Notes: a model not told the origin generated them from the letters alone. A DNA stretch of 64,000 nucleotides from Novosphingobium sp. RL4 (GCF_035658495.1 NZ_CP141944.1:1638001-1702000); one strand, 5' to 3'; positions 19,719-29,539 are shown, counted from the stretch's first letter. A program made the numbers and translations.

Positions 19719-20786
19719 ATGCCATCGAAGCAACGTCAGACGGAGCCCGAAGAGGCGACCCGGAAAAAACTCGGCAAACCGGCCAACATTAGGGCCGTCG
19801 CCGCGGCCGCCGGCGTATCAACCGCAACTGTCTCCCGTGCCCTGAGTTCACCGGAACGGCTTGGAGCGGACACTTTGGAGCGTGTCCAAGCTGCTATTCA
19901 GCGGCTTCAATACACCCCGAACGTGCAGGCGCAGAACATGCGAACCTCGCAGACACGGCTGATAATCGCGCTTGTTCCGGACATCGCGAGCCCATTCTTT
20001 TCGGAGATCGTCCGCGGAATTGAGCGAATTGCCCACCGTAACGATTATTCCGTTTTGCTCGGCGACACGGAATTCGACGAGCAGCGTGAGCAGCGCTACG
20101 CCAAATTGGTCACTTCTCGGCAGGCCGACGGTCTCATCACGATGTTGCCGCATATCCCATCGGTATTCGCTGAGGGCAGGGCGCCTATCGTCAATGCCTG
20201 CGAATGCGTCGATGATCCGTCGATCACCTCCGTCAGCGTGGACAATTTCCGCGGCGCGTGTGCAGCGATGGAGTATTTGATAGCGTTGGGCCATCGCCGA
20301 ATTGCCTACATTGGCGGCCCAGAAAGCAGTTCTGCGAACAAGGAGCGGGAGGCAGCGTATGTCCATTCGATCGCGGGGGCCGGTGAGGTCGCCGATCCGG
20401 ATCTGATCGTAAGGGGCGACTATTCCGTGGACTCCGGTACCGCAGCACTTGGCGCTCTCTTCGCGAAGCAAAAGCAATTTACCGCCGTTTTCTGCGCAAA
20501 TGACGAAATGGCTCTGGGGGCAATTAATGCGATCAAGCAGCGCGGTTTACAGGTCCCGAAGGACATTTCGGTCATCGGCTTTGACGATATAAAGTTCGCG
20601 CGGCACTTTGATCCGCCGTTGACAACAGTGGCGCAGCCGGCAAGCGACATTGGCATGGAGGCGGCCAGGCTCCTGATCGAGATTCTGTCTGGCTCGAATC
20701 CTCCGCCTCAGAAGCGGGTTTATCCTGCCCACTTGATTGTGCGTGCCTCGACGGGGCCAGCCCCTGCTGCCGCACCACCTGGTTGA
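19719..20786 (+). CDS. LacI-family transcriptional regulator
   Basis: 355 residues from ATG 19719. The HTH IRAVAAAAGVSTATVSRALSSPERL near residues 18-43 is a textbook LacI DNA-binding domain, followed by the hinge NVQAQNMRTSQTRLI and a periplasmic-binding-like effector domain (ALVPDIASPFFSEIVRGIE). ATG 19719 was chosen over the in-frame ATG 19707, where the GGGG would sit too close. The gene is divergent from a TonB receptor and 21 nt from the convergent GMC gene. Likely represses this uptake/oxidation set in response to a sugar-like ligand. Confidence 0.92.
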   Translation: MPSKQRQTEPEEATRKKLGKPANIRAVAAAAGVSTATVSRALSSPERLGADTLERVQAAIQRLQYTPNVQAQNMRTSQTRLIIALVPDIASPFFSEIVRGIERIAHRNDYSVLLGDTEFDEQREQRYAKLVTSRQADGLITMLPHIPSVFAEGRAPIVNACECVDDPSITSVSVDNFRGACAAMEYLIALGHRRIAYIGGPESSSANKEREAAYVHSIAGAGEVADPDLIVRGDYSVDSGTAALGALFAKQKQFTAVFCANDEMALGAINAIKQRGLQVPKDISVIGFDDIKFARHFDPPLTTVAQPASDIGMEAARLLIEILSGSNPPPQKRVYPAHLIVRASTGPAPAAAPPG

Positions 20787-20807
20787 TCGGCAGCAGGGTC
20801 ATTAGCA

Positions 20808-22226
20808 CTATTTCGCGAGCGACACGATCGCGTCGGCTGCACGCAGGCCGAATGCGACCGTCGTGAGAGTTGGGTTGCAATGGTTGAGCGAGCCCAGCAA
20901 GCCGTTTCCAGCAAGATAGAGGTTTTCAAATCCCCATACCTTGCAGTCGCCGTCTGTCACCGAAGTCTCCGGGTCCGCTCCTGCCCGGTATGTTCCCATC
21001 AGGTGCAAGCTCGATCCGAATGGCCGGAGCAGGGGGCTCATACCTTGCCACGGCTCGCCGATCGTGCGCGCCAACTGGTATTGCATAGCGAATGCCCGGG
21101 TGACTCTGTCGTGATCGGATTGGGTGAGTTCGACGTGAGCACGAATTGATGGCAGCCCCAGCCCGTCGAGGGTCTCATCATCGAAGCTCAGTCGATTGTC
21201 GAAGACCGGATCGGTTCCGATGAAGCACCCGATGTCGGTTGTTCGAAGATGATCTGCTCCTTGGAGGATGCCGGCATGGGCGGTGCTGGGAATATCCAGA
21301 ATGCCTACCTGGAAATCGCGCCCTTCACCCACCGGGATACGAAGCCATACCGGGGGATCGTCGGGCCCATCGATCGGTGCATCGCCTGATTTGAGCAGAA
21401 CACGGCTCACGAGATTGAGGTGGTCTGTGAGGTAACGCCCCAGCGCCGGCAACTTTATCCCGGAGCCGTGGAGGAGCTGAGGCGTCCCGAGTGTCCCGCC
21501 GCCTACGACAAAGATTGGCGCTTCGAGGTAACACTCCGTCCGTTCAGGCCCATGGCGAACCGTGAGCCCCTTTAGCTGCCCACCGTCGTGGTGTAGCCGT
21601 ACGGCGACAGTATCCGGCAGCAGGGCCAGTCCAGCCTCACCGCCTGCCAGAAGGTTGTCTCCAGCTGCAAAATCGATCTCACCGTTTGCCCCTACCCGGC
21701 CAGCTAGGTCTGCCGGTCGGACAAAATCGGGGCCAAAGCGCTCATTTATGACATCGATGATCCAGCGCTGTCGGGGCGATCCGTCTCCAAACAGCGAGGT
21801 TGTCGCCCATAGCAAATCTTCCGCTCGGCCGAGGTAGCTTTCGAATTCGTCCCGCGAGATCGCATTGTCCCACTCCCATTTGAAGTCGGGACGGGGAACC
21901 ATATAGGACCAGTACGAAAGCATGCCTCCAACCGAGTGGATGCTCGCCGCTCCCTCCAGGCCGGGCCGGGCTTCACTCGAGTTTCCGTGCGGGCGAAGCT
22001 TCGTGATTGCTTCTGACAAGAAGTCTTCCGCATTGAGGACATTGCGCCTGTGCCGCCCTGGAGGGCTGTCAAGCAATGGGCCAGCTTCTACGATCAAGAC
22101 CTTCTTGCCGTTTCGGCCCAATTCGCCAGCCACGGCCATGGAGCCGGCGCCAGACCCGACGACGATTACGTCTGCGTTGAACCTACGAGCTTCATCTGTG
22201 CTTACGATAGTGATGGCGCCGGTCAT
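20808..22226 (-). CDS. GMC-family FAD oxidoreductase, pyranose-oxidase-like
   Basis: 472 residues. The N-terminal Rossmann motif VIVVGSGAGS (residues 20-29) binds FAD. The C-terminus, SSLHLMGTYRAG followed by GFENLYLAGNGLLGSLNHCNPTLTTVA, resembles pyranose 2-oxidase and C-glycoside 3-oxidase (CarA) proteins. The more usual THRMG is TYRAG here, while the Asn of the NPTLT motif is kept. Such enzymes oxidise C2 or C3 of sugars or glycosides. Its start overlaps the stop of the isomerase gene by 4 nt, so the two are coupled. Sugar-oxidase function is inferred from motifs recalled, not tested. Confidence 0.8.
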   Translation of the reverse strand: MTGAITIVSTDEARRFNADVIVVGSGAGSMAVAGELGRNGKKVLIVEAGPLLDSPPGRHRRNVLNAEDFLSEAITKLRPHGNSSEARPGLEGAASIHSVGGMLSYWSYMVPRPDFKWEWDNAISRDEFESYLGRAEDLLWATTSLFGDGSPRQRWIIDVINERFGPDFVRPADLAGRVGANGEIDFAAGDNLLAGGEAGLALLPDTVAVRLHHDGGQLKGLTVRHGPERTECYLEAPIFVVGGGTLGTPQLLHGSGIKLPALGRYLTDHLNLVSRVLLKSGDAPIDGPDDPPVWLRIPVGEGRDFQVGILDIPSTAHAGILQGADHLRTTDIGCFIGTDPVFDNRLSFDDETLDGLGLPSIRAHVELTQSDHDRVTRAFAMQYQLARTIGEPWQGMSPLLRPFGSSLHLMGTYRAGADPETSVTDGDCKVWGFENLYLAGNGLLGSLNHCNPTLTTVAFGLRAADAIVSLAK

Positions 22227-23140
22227 GCGAGTTCTGCCTCCAGCATCTGCACGGTGCGCGTTATCGCAGGGTAGACTTTCGGCGGGTCAAAGCTCGCGCA
22301 TTCAATCGCGATCGGGCCGGAAAACCCGCTGCGGGTGATGAGCTGGATCGCACGTTCCTGGTCGTAGACTGCCGGCCGCCCATCGTCGTGGAAGCCATAT
22401 GTCTTAACATGGACGCGTGATGCGAATGGCAGCATTTGCTCCAGAAATGCGAAAGCTTCTTCGGTATCTTCGATGTCGCGCGGTTCGGTCTTGGTCTTGA
22501 AGCTTCGCAGGATTTCATCCTGAATTGGCGATATGTTGCCGGTGTCCAAGATCAAACCGAGGCCGGGGCCGACCGCATCGCGGAAATGCGCGATCTTTTC
22601 GGCAGTGTCTGTCAATTCGCAGTGGTTCTCGATCAAGAGCTCCACACCTCGTGAGGACGCGTGGTCTCGCAAATCGCGAACAGCATCGACGACCTCCTGA
22701 AATGTCGCCGCGCTCCCGCAATCGACAATGCCAGGTGGCAGAAGATTCACGCGGGCTGCCTTGCCGCCAACCTCGGCCACGCGATCGACCGATTGCTTGA
22801 GGTCGACCAGGTCCTGTGCGCGATAGACCGCGTTGCCGTCGCCTGCGAAGCTGCCGTCCAGCGTCACGTTGCCCAAGGTAACGCCCTCTTCGAGGAGGGC
22901 CTCCGAGAACATTCGGCGCTCCTTCGCGTCCGCCTGTCTGAGGAACCAATCGGGGATCTCCATCCCCGTCACGCCAAATGTCGCACGGAGATGATTGGGA
23001 ACGTTGGTCAAGGGGACGTTTTTTTCGCCTTCGGTCACCTTAATCCATTGGATTTCGCCGGTTGCAGTCCGGACGGGAAGGCTGATTGGTCCGAGATTGT
23101 GGCGTATTCCCCAAGCCGATACCTGAATTTTGCTATTCAC
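22223..23140 (-). CDS. Sugar phosphate isomerase/epimerase-family TIM-barrel protein
   Basis: 305 residues. AP-endonuclease-2/xylose-isomerase-like barrel with metal ligands visible in order: Glu in LLIENHCE, Asp in LILDTGN, His in RVHVKTYG and Glu in AIECASF. It is first in a two-gene unit with the GMC oxidoreductase (4-nt overlap). In known oxidative deglycosylation systems a protein of this fold cleaves or isomerises the 3-keto-glycoside made by the oxidase. That role is a hypothesis here; a plain keto-sugar isomerase is equally possible. Confidence 0.82.
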   Translation of the reverse strand: MNSKIQVSAWGIRHNLGPISLPVRTATGEIQWIKVTEGEKNVPLTNVPNHLRATFGVTGMEIPDWFLRQADAKERRMFSEALLEEGVTLGNVTLDGSFAGDGNAVYRAQDLVDLKQSVDRVAEVGGKAARVNLLPPGIVDCGSAATFQEVVDAVRDLRDHASSRGVELLIENHCELTDTAEKIAHFRDAVGPGLGLILDTGNISPIQDEILRSFKTKTEPRDIEDTEEAFAFLEQMLPFASRVHVKTYGFHDDGRPAVYDQERAIQLITRSGFSGPIAIECASFDPPKVYPAITRTVQMLEAELA

Positions 23141-23296
23141 GCTTGCTCTCCTGATTTCTGTTTTTTTGAGCCCTGTTGGTGGATCCGGATACGGGCCTGA
23201 CTTCGGCGCCCCAAAGTCGCTGGAATGGTGGATTGTCCGGAATGATGCTTCGCGGAAAATGCCGCCGAAGCTCGACGACTCATCGCTGCTGGTTGG

Positions 23297-23310
23297 TGTA
23301 ATCTGTTACA
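23297..23310. promoter_or_regulatory. LacI-type operator candidate, site 2
   Basis: TGTAATCTGTTACA, a perfect TGTAA-N4-TTACA inverted repeat followed by TTG, as at 19471-19484. It is located 157 bp upstream of the isomerase start, in the 518-nt divergent region (23141-23658) shared with the MFS gene. Nothing else recognisable was seen in that region. Confidence 0.55.
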
Positions 23311-23658
23311 TTGAAGGTTGCAACCACTACCAGTGCCGCGTAAATCGGTTCTCGTAGAAACGGGCGAATCGCGCGATATTACAGAGCTGTCATCGCGGGA
23401 GATGGGCGTATAGAGAAAGCCGCAATCGACCCATTAGCTGTAAACCGTTGCCTTGCGGCAGGCGAAGCTAGGGGTGAAAGGCGGAATTGGGTTTCAAGGG
23501 TGTACGGATTCCGGGCTCTGGCCGCATAATCGGCGGAGTCGTTCTGTCGGCATCCTTTTCCCTACAGTGCGAATAACCGATTCGTTGGCTTCCCGTCTTC
23601 ACTGTTTTAACCGCCAGAAAAACATGGCGGATAACAATATTCACGAGAGGGTTGATTT

Positions 23659-24939
23659 GTGAAAATGGAATCCGTTGGTCGAGTTGATGAGCAGAGGGAG
23701 CCGAAAGGATTTGCTTTCCTGTATTTGCTCGCAAATTTCGGCACCTATTTTGCAATACTGCCCCCGACTCTTGGCGGGATGTCAATCAAGCTACAAAATC
23801 TGGTCGGCGTGGAGCGTGCTCCGACCATATTGGGTTTGATGATGGGCCTCGGATCTCTTGTCGCGCTGTTCACTCAGCCGATCATCGGCAAGCTCTCGGA
23901 CAACACCCACAGCAAATTCGGCATGCGAAAGCCCTGGATCCTATTGGGTACAATCGGATTTCTGTTGGCTTTGACGGCGATTGGGCCGGTTGAGGCCATT
24001 TTTCTTCTGGTTCCGCTATGGTGCCTGGCTCAAATTTTCAGCAACGTAGTGCAGGGGTCACTGCATGCCGTTGTTGCGGACCAGGTTCCGGAACATCGGC
24101 TAGGGTTTATCTCGGGTTTGGGCGGCGTTGCGATACCATGCGCTTTTCTGCTGTCGGCTTTGACGTTGAATATTCTTCCGACTGACTTGCTCCGTTCCAT
24201 TGTCCCGGCGGCAATCGGCGGCGTCCTTTGCCTGATTTTCATTTTGATGCTGAACGATCGCGTGCTGACCGGCACCCGGAGTAAAATAAATATCGGTGAC
24301 GTCTTCAGGAGTTTTTCATTCCAGCCTTTGAAATATCGCGATTACGGCATCACGTGGATAAGTAAGGCAATGATCATGTTTTGCTTTGCTTCAATTGCTT
24401 CGTATTTGACGCTGTTCCTTGCAAGTTCGTTTCACATGAATGTGGCTCAGCAGCTTCAATTTAACGTATATACTACCGTCTGTTCCGTCGTGATGATGGC
24501 GGTTGGGTCATTCGTTGGTGGATGGGCGTCCGATCGCATCGGCAAGCGGCGTGTTTTTGTAGCATTATCCGGCACATGCATCGGGCTGGGAGTGCTGTCT
24601 CTTGCCGTGTCGCCACTCATCGGCCGAGAAGCGGGGCTCTCGCTGGTGCTTGTCGGCCAGACGTTCACCGGGCTTGGGTTTGGCTTGTTTCTCTCGGTCG
24701 ACGCCGCGCTTTGCATCGATGTTTTGCCGGATCCTGAGACGAAAGCGAAAGACCTTGGCGTCTTCAATATAGCCAACACGCTTCCGGGAACCATCGCTCC
24801 TCTCGTCGCTGGCTCAGTCGTGCTTCCCATCGGCAATTGGATTGCCCCGGGGTGGGGATTTTCGATCTGGTTCGCTTTGACGGGTGTAATCGGGGTGCTG
24901 GGCGGCGCGATCATTTTCAAGGTCCGCGGTGTCCCTTGA
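23659..24939 (+). CDS. MFS transporter, sugar-transporter-like
   Basis: 426 residues (GTG 23659, or ATG 23665), about 12 hydrophobic segments. The loop after helix 2, GKLSDNTHSKFGMRKPWIL, is the D-x3-S-x2-G-R/M-R-x-P signature of MFS transporters, close to the variant in SLC45/sucrose-type and GPH carriers. Together with the divergent isomerase-GMC unit and the LacI-linked TonB receptor it would supply the inner-membrane step for the same substrate. GAGAGG upstream serves as ribosome site. Substrate not determinable. Confidence 0.85.
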   Translation: MKMESVGRVDEQREPKGFAFLYLLANFGTYFAILPPTLGGMSIKLQNLVGVERAPTILGLMMGLGSLVALFTQPIIGKLSDNTHSKFGMRKPWILLGTIGFLLALTAIGPVEAIFLLVPLWCLAQIFSNVVQGSLHAVVADQVPEHRLGFISGLGGVAIPCAFLLSALTLNILPTDLLRSIVPAAIGGVLCLIFILMLNDRVLTGTRSKINIGDVFRSFSFQPLKYRDYGITWISKAMIMFCFASIASYLTLFLASSFHMNVAQQLQFNVYTTVCSVVMMAVGSFVGGWASDRIGKRRVFVALSGTCIGLGVLSLAVSPLIGREAGLSLVLVGQTFTGLGFGLFLSVDAALCIDVLPDPETKAKDLGVFNIANTLPGTIAPLVAGSVVLPIGNWIAPGWGFSIWFALTGVIGVLGGAIIFKVRGVP

Positions 24940-25089
24940 CCGTGAAGGGACAAAAGGACCTAGGCCCCGCCGCCAAAGCGCGGTTTATGCTGTAGGCCCA
25001 TTGTCCGACTGGGCAGGGGCCCAAGCTCTGCCCGCCAAACTTCCAGTTTGTCTGTCTGGTTTTCTAGTTTGTGCGACTTGAAGGGCTCG

Positions 25090-25127
25090 CATGCAGGTTG
25101 CGGCAGGTCTTTGCGGCAACCTGCATG
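25090..25127. terminator. Hairpin between convergent MFS and aldehyde dehydrogenase genes
   Basis: 12-bp stem CATGCAGGTTGC/GCAACCTGCATG with a 14-nt loop, in the 197-nt convergent gap. It ends 10 nt before the stop of the minus-strand aldehyde dehydrogenase gene. Possible bidirectional terminator, although no U-run is present on either side. Confidence 0.42.
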
Positions 25128-25136
25128 GGAATTGCA

Positions 25137-26615
25137 TCAAACGGGGAAGCTAGGCGGTGTCGTCCGGCAGGTGACCCAGTGATCGCGTGTCAGCTCTTCG
25201 ATCCCCCAGCCCCCGTTGAAACGGCCGAGCCCGCTGTTCTTTTCACCGCCGAACATATTGAAGGGGCTATCCTGAATCGGGATGTCGTTGACGTGCGTCA
25301 TGCCTGCCTCGATGTGGCGCGCGATCCGAAGACCTCGCCACACGTCCCCCGTGAAGACGGAGCTCGCCAGTCCATATTGAGTTGCGTTCGCGAGCCGTAC
25401 GGCGTCGTATTCGTCCTCGGCCCTTATGATCGAGGCAATAGGCGCAAATTGTTCGGCCTGAGCAAACGCGCTCTCGTTGTCTACCTCAGAAAATACGTGC
25501 GGAGGTACTACGAGGCCGTCGATCTCTCCCTTCAGACGCTCTGCAAATCCCGCAGAACGTCCCTCGGTGATCCGCTGCAGCGCCGCGTCGCGCTGCCGCT
25601 CACTAATCAGAGGACCGATCAGTGTCTGGGGATCGCTTGGGTCGCCCACTTTGAGCTTCTTTGTTTTGGCAACGAACAGGTCGACGAAGTCGTCGTAAAT
25701 CGGCGCTTCGACGATCAATCGATTTGCGCTCATGCATATCTGGCCGCTGTGGAGGAAGCGCGCAAACACGGCAGCACTTGCCGCCTTCTCGAGGTCGGCA
25801 TCCGCGAGGACGATGAGAGGCGCATTTCCGCCCAATTCAAGTCCAACATGTTTGATCTGCGGAGCCGCGGTAGCCATTTGCGCAACCCTGCGGCCGGTCG
25901 GTGTCGAGCCCGTGAACGATAGCAGGTTGACCAGCGGGTGCAGGACGAATGTGTCGGCGATGTCGGGTACGTCGCCGACGACGACGTTAAGCAGCCCTTC
26001 GGGTAAGCCGGCTTCCTCGTAGATTTTGGCCAGCAGCAATCCGCCGGTGATCGGTGTCTCCAGCGCCGGTTTCACGACGACAGCGTTTCCAACAGCAAGA
26101 GCTGGCGCAATCGTTCGATGCGAGAGGTGCATCGGGAAATTCCATGGGCTGATGACACCCACGACGCCCAACGGCTCACGGAATACGAAACTGTCCTTGT
26201 CGGCGGCGTCGATCGGCATGATCCGCCCCTCGACGCGAGGGGGCAGGGTGAGCGCTTCGATCAGCCCGCCGCGAACGGCCATCCATTCTGCTTGCGCCTT
26301 CATGAAGGTGCTGCCGGATTCCCGGATGATCCATCCCACGATCTCGTCGCGGCGTGCCTCGACGATCGCAAGAACCCGGCGGAACATATCGATGCGCTCT
26401 GTTGGCCCCGTTTTGGCCCACGCGGCCTGCGCTGCTTTGGCGGCCCGAAAGGCTGCGTCGACATCGTCGGAGTTGGCGAGCTGGATTTCAGCGACGGTTT
26501 CGCGGGTATAGGGGTTGCGGATAGTCGCTGCGCGCCCAAGCCGTCCGGCAGTCCATCGGCCGCCAATGAATTGCCCGTCGAAGCCGTCGTAGGAGGAGGT
26601 TACCGTCGTCATCAC
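25137..26615 (-). CDS. Aldehyde dehydrogenase (benzaldehyde/semialdehyde type)
   Basis: 492 residues. The catalytic elements of the ALDH superfamily are present: Asn in SPWNFPMHLS, Glu in LELGGNAPLIV and the nucleophile Cys in HSGQICMSANR. NAD(P)-dependent oxidation of an aldehyde to an acid. It overlaps the alcohol dehydrogenase gene by 4 nt and is last in the seven-gene minus operon. Either oxidises the aldehyde made by the alcohol dehydrogenase, or the semialdehyde released by the HpaI-like aldolase; both readings are inference. Confidence 0.92.
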   Translation of the reverse strand: MMTTVTSSYDGFDGQFIGGRWTAGRLGRAATIRNPYTRETVAEIQLANSDDVDAAFRAAKAAQAAWAKTGPTERIDMFRRVLAIVEARRDEIVGWIIRESGSTFMKAQAEWMAVRGGLIEALTLPPRVEGRIMPIDAADKDSFVFREPLGVVGVISPWNFPMHLSHRTIAPALAVGNAVVVKPALETPITGGLLLAKIYEEAGLPEGLLNVVVGDVPDIADTFVLHPLVNLLSFTGSTPTGRRVAQMATAAPQIKHVGLELGGNAPLIVLADADLEKAASAAVFARFLHSGQICMSANRLIVEAPIYDDFVDLFVAKTKKLKVGDPSDPQTLIGPLISERQRDAALQRITEGRSAGFAERLKGEIDGLVVPPHVFSEVDNESAFAQAEQFAPIASIIRAEDEYDAVRLANATQYGLASSVFTGDVWRGLRIARHIEAGMTHVNDIPIQDSPFNMFGGEKNSGLGRFNGGWGIEELTRDHWVTCRTTPPSFPV

Positions 26616-27757
26616 TGAGCTCCCTCGCTACCCTTAGACGTCATGCGCAGGATCGGTTTGATCGTCTCGCCGGATTCGCTGTCGGCCGCTGCCTGGTTGA
26701 TCTTTAGGAAGTCATAGAAGCGCACGAGCTTGTCGAAGGGAAAGCTGCCTTGCAGGTAGAGGTCCACGAGCTGCGGGATGAACAGCTGCGGATTGCTGGC
26801 GCCTTCGATCACTCCCATCAGGCGCTTATTGTTGTTCATGAAGTCGTTCGCATCGAAAGTCAGTTCGGTGCCCGGCCGCGAAGCGCCGACGAATGCGCAG
26901 GTGCCGGTTGGGCGCAGGACCTCGACGGCCGTACGGATTACCGCTGGATGCCCCGTCGTATCGAGGCTGAATTCAACCCCGCCGTCCGAAAGCTCGCGCA
27001 GCCTTGCCGCTACGTCGCCGTCGTCCGGATGAAGTACGTGGGTTGCGCCCAGTTCGCGGGCAAGATCGAGGCGTGCCCGCACACGATCGACGACAAAGGT
27101 CTTGGTGGCGCCGGCAAGTTTGGCGGCCATGAGTGCGCTCAGGCCAACCGCGCCGCCCCCAAAGACTGCAAAACTGTTCCCCGGACCAACACGAAGCGCA
27201 TTGAGAACCGTGCCGGCGCCGGTCTGGATTCCGCAGCCCAAGGGGCCAAGCAACTCCAGCGGTGCGTCCTTGCGAACCTTGACCACATTGCGGGCATCCG
27301 CGAGCGCGAGAGTCGCAAATGAAGACTGTCCGAAAAAGCGGTCGGAGAAGGGTTCGCCATTCCGCGTGAGGGCATGACTGCCATCCGCGCGGGCACCGCC
27401 GAAATTGAGCGGCCCGATCCTCTCGCATGCCGCCGGCGCCCCCCGCAGACATTGCGGGCAGCTGGCGCAGGGAAGAAAGGTCAGGACGACATGATCGCCA
27501 GGGGCGACCGATTCGACTTTGTCGCCAACCGCAAGGACGACGCCGGCTCCTTCGTGACCAAGCACGGCCGGCAAGGGGGTTGGAAGGACGCCGTCGCGGA
27601 CGGCGAGGTCCGTGTGACACATGCCGGTGGCAACAATTCTGATCAACACCTCGGTATCGCGGGGCGCTTCGAGCTCGCATTCAGCAAACTCGAATTTCCC
27701 ATGATGCGTGCGCAGAAGCGCGGCGAGACTGTGTTGTGTATCGGGTTGCGTGCACAC
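26612..27757 (-). CDS. Zinc-dependent alcohol dehydrogenase (aryl-alcohol type)
   Basis: 381 residues from GTG 27757, which follows GGGGGAGAAAAC; in-frame sequence further upstream has no family similarity. Catalytic zinc: Cys in ATGMCHTDL, His-Glu in GHEGAGVV. Structural zinc Cys cluster in LPCASCPQCLRGAPAACE. Rossmann GGGAVGLSAL. Similar in layout to NAD-dependent aryl-alcohol dehydrogenases. Stop and start overlap with the aldehyde dehydrogenase gene, so alcohol to acid conversion is likely a coupled step. Confidence 0.9.
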   Translation of the reverse strand: MCTQPDTQHSLAALLRTHHGKFEFAECELEAPRDTEVLIRIVATGMCHTDLAVRDGVLPTPLPAVLGHEGAGVVLAVGDKVESVAPGDHVVLTFLPCASCPQCLRGAPAACERIGPLNFGGARADGSHALTRNGEPFSDRFFGQSSFATLALADARNVVKVRKDAPLELLGPLGCGIQTGAGTVLNALRVGPGNSFAVFGGGAVGLSALMAAKLAGATKTFVVDRVRARLDLARELGATHVLHPDDGDVAARLRELSDGGVEFSLDTTGHPAVIRTAVEVLRPTGTCAFVGASRPGTELTFDANDFMNNNKRLMGVIEGASNPQLFIPQLVDLYLQGSFPFDKLVRFYDFLKINQAAADSESGETIKPILRMTSKGSEGAQ

Positions 27758-27853
27758 GTTTTCTCTCCCCCTCGGCCAGATCTGGCCGGGCTGCCTGATT
27801 ATGTTCGGTGGACCGCGTGCGGGGCGCCCGATGGCGCCTCGCACGCGGTTCGA

Positions 27854-28648
27854 TCAGTAGACTTGCGCTCCTGTGGCTTCCTTGGGCTTCGCATCGATCT
27901 GGAACGCGCGTGCCAGCGCCTCCGCGCCGCGCGCGAGAACCGTCACATCCGTTCCGACAGCAACGAATGAGGCACCCAGTTCGAGATAGCGTCGGGCCAG
28001 ACCCTGGTCGGCAATTAGGATCCCTGCAGCTTTACCTGCGGCGAGAATGCGTGCGATCCCCGTTTCGATCGCCTCCTGCACTTCGGGGTGTGCCGGGTTT
28101 CCGAGGTGGCCCAGAGCAGCCGCCAGGTCCGATGGGCCGAGGAACACGCCGTCGACCCCGGGTGTGGCGGCGATGGCGTCCAAAGCTTCAAGGCCTGCAC
28201 GGGATTCGACCTGGAGAAGAACGCAGATCTCATCTGCAGCGTCGTGCAGATAGGTGGCGTGCCGATTCCACCGACTGGCGCGACCGATTGCCGAGCCGAC
28301 GCCCCGGATGCCATGTGGGGGATAGCGCGTCGCGCGTACGATCAGCTCAGCTTGCTCGGCGCTCTCCACCATAGGGACGAGCAGGCTGCGCGCGCCGATG
28401 TCGAGCAACTGTTTGATGATCACCGGATCGCCAACCGGCGGCCGAACTACGGCTTCGACCGGGTAGGGGGCCACTGCTTGGAGCTGCGCAAGGATCAGCG
28501 GAATGTCGTTGGGCGCGTGCTCGCCATCGATCAGCAGCCAGTCGAAGCCGGCACCTGCGCTGATCTCGGCGGTGTAGGGCGAGGCTAGTGCCTGCCAGAA
28601 GCCGATCTGCGGCTTGTGATTGGCGATCGAATTTTTGAAAGAGTTCAT
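27854..28648 (-). CDS. hpaI: HpaI-like class II aldolase (2-oxo-acid aldolase)
   Basis: 264 residues from ATG 28648; the open frame extends further upstream but only overlaps the hydratase gene. Family motifs: [19 protein letters not shown], the metal-binding Glu in LLQVESRAG and Asp in [12 protein letters not shown]. HpaI (4-hydroxy-2-oxoheptanedioate aldolase) splits its substrate to pyruvate plus a semialdehyde. It directly follows an HpaH-like hydratase gene, so the hydratase-aldolase pair of a C7 oxo-dioate pathway is complete here. Confidence 0.88.
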   Translation of the reverse strand: MNSFKNSIANHKPQIGFWQALASPYTAEISAGAGFDWLLIDGEHAPNDIPLILAQLQAVAPYPVEAVVRPPVGDPVIIKQLLDIGARSLLVPMVESAEQAELIVRATRYPPHGIRGVGSAIGRASRWNRHATYLHDAADEICVLLQVESRAGLEALDAIAATPGVDGVFLGPSDLAAALGHLGNPAHPEVQEAIETGIARILAAGKAAGILIADQGLARRYLELGASFVAVGTDVTVLARGAEALARAFQIDAKPKEATGAQVY

Positions 28649-28685
28649 GACATGCCTCGTACTGGAGGACAGGACCCTGATTGGA

Positions 28686-29537
28686 TCAGGGCAGGAAGTT
28701 GCACTCGACCCGGCCAAACGTACCGAAGTCGCCGACGATCTTGCTGCCGGGTGGAGCCTCGACCGGCCGGATAAACGAGCCTGCCAGAACGATTTGTCCT
28801 GCCTCGATACGACCGCCGTAGGCAGCCAGTCTGGCCGCAAGCCAGGACACCGAAAGCAAGGGGTCATCGAGCACGCCGGCGCCGAGCCCGGTTTCCTCCA
28901 CCTCACCGTTGCGCGAGACGATGGCGCCGACCCAGCGCAAGTCGAGGTTATGGAAATCGCGCACGGGGTCGCCCAGGACGATTCCCCCGTTCGCGGCGTT
29001 ATCGGATATCGTGTCGAAGACACGGCGGAGCTGGCCACTCCGGGGGTCCTTGCGGGTAATCCGCGTATCGAGGATTTCGAGCGCGGGGGCGACATAGTCG
29101 GTCGCAGCAAGAATCTCTTCCGCGCTCACTTCGGCGCCGACCAGAGGCGCTTTCATCACGAACGCAATTTCCGCCTCGATACGCGGCTGAATGAAGCGGT
29201 CTGCCGCGATGTCGGCGCCATTTCCGAACACCATGCTCTCGAGCAGAACGCCCGAATCCGGGATGTCGATCGAAAGCGCCGATTGCATGGCCTTGGAAGT
29301 CAGGCCGATCTTCCACCCCACGACACCGTCGCCGGACTCATTTTTGAGCTGCATCCAGGCGGACTGGATCGCATAGGCATCGTCGAGGGTCATGCCCGGA
29401 TGATCCTCGCTGAGAAGCGGGATCTGAACCTGGCTGCGCTCGGCCTCTTCGAGCGCGAGAGCGGCTCGGAGCACGGCATCATCCGAGAGGGTGATGCCGT
29501 GCTTGTGAGCTGCTGCTGATGGAGCAGGCGCGACCAT
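28686..29537 (-). CDS. hpaH: HpaH-like 2-oxo-hept-ene-dioate hydratase
   Basis: 283 residues from ATG 29537, three bases after the bicupin gene stop. Contains [14 protein letters not shown], the paired Glu motif [10 protein letters not shown] and LGDPVRD of the MhpD/HpaH hydratase family. It adds water to a 2-oxo-enoate, making the hydroxy-oxo acid for the aldolase encoded next. Homologous vinylpyruvate hydratases and oxalocrotonate decarboxylases share the fold, so C7 specificity is inferred from the HpaI-like neighbour. Confidence 0.86.
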   Translation of the reverse strand: MVAPAPSAAAHKHGITLSDDAVLRAALALEEAERSQVQIPLLSEDHPGMTLDDAYAIQSAWMQLKNESGDGVVGWKIGLTSKAMQSALSIDIPDSGVLLESMVFGNGADIAADRFIQPRIEAEIAFVMKAPLVGAEVSAEEILAATDYVAPALEILDTRITRKDPRSGQLRRVFDTISDNAANGGIVLGDPVRDFHNLDLRWVGAIVSRNGEVEETGLGAGVLDDPLLSVSWLAARLAAYGGRIEAGQIVLAGSFIRPVEAPPGSKIVGDFGTFGRVECNFLP

Positions 29538-29539
29538 CG

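Noticed and set aside
28649..29110. N-terminal extension of the HpaI-like aldolase
   Set aside because: Runs antisense-free but out of frame through the hydratase gene and lacks conserved sequence; ATG 28648 matches the family N-terminus.
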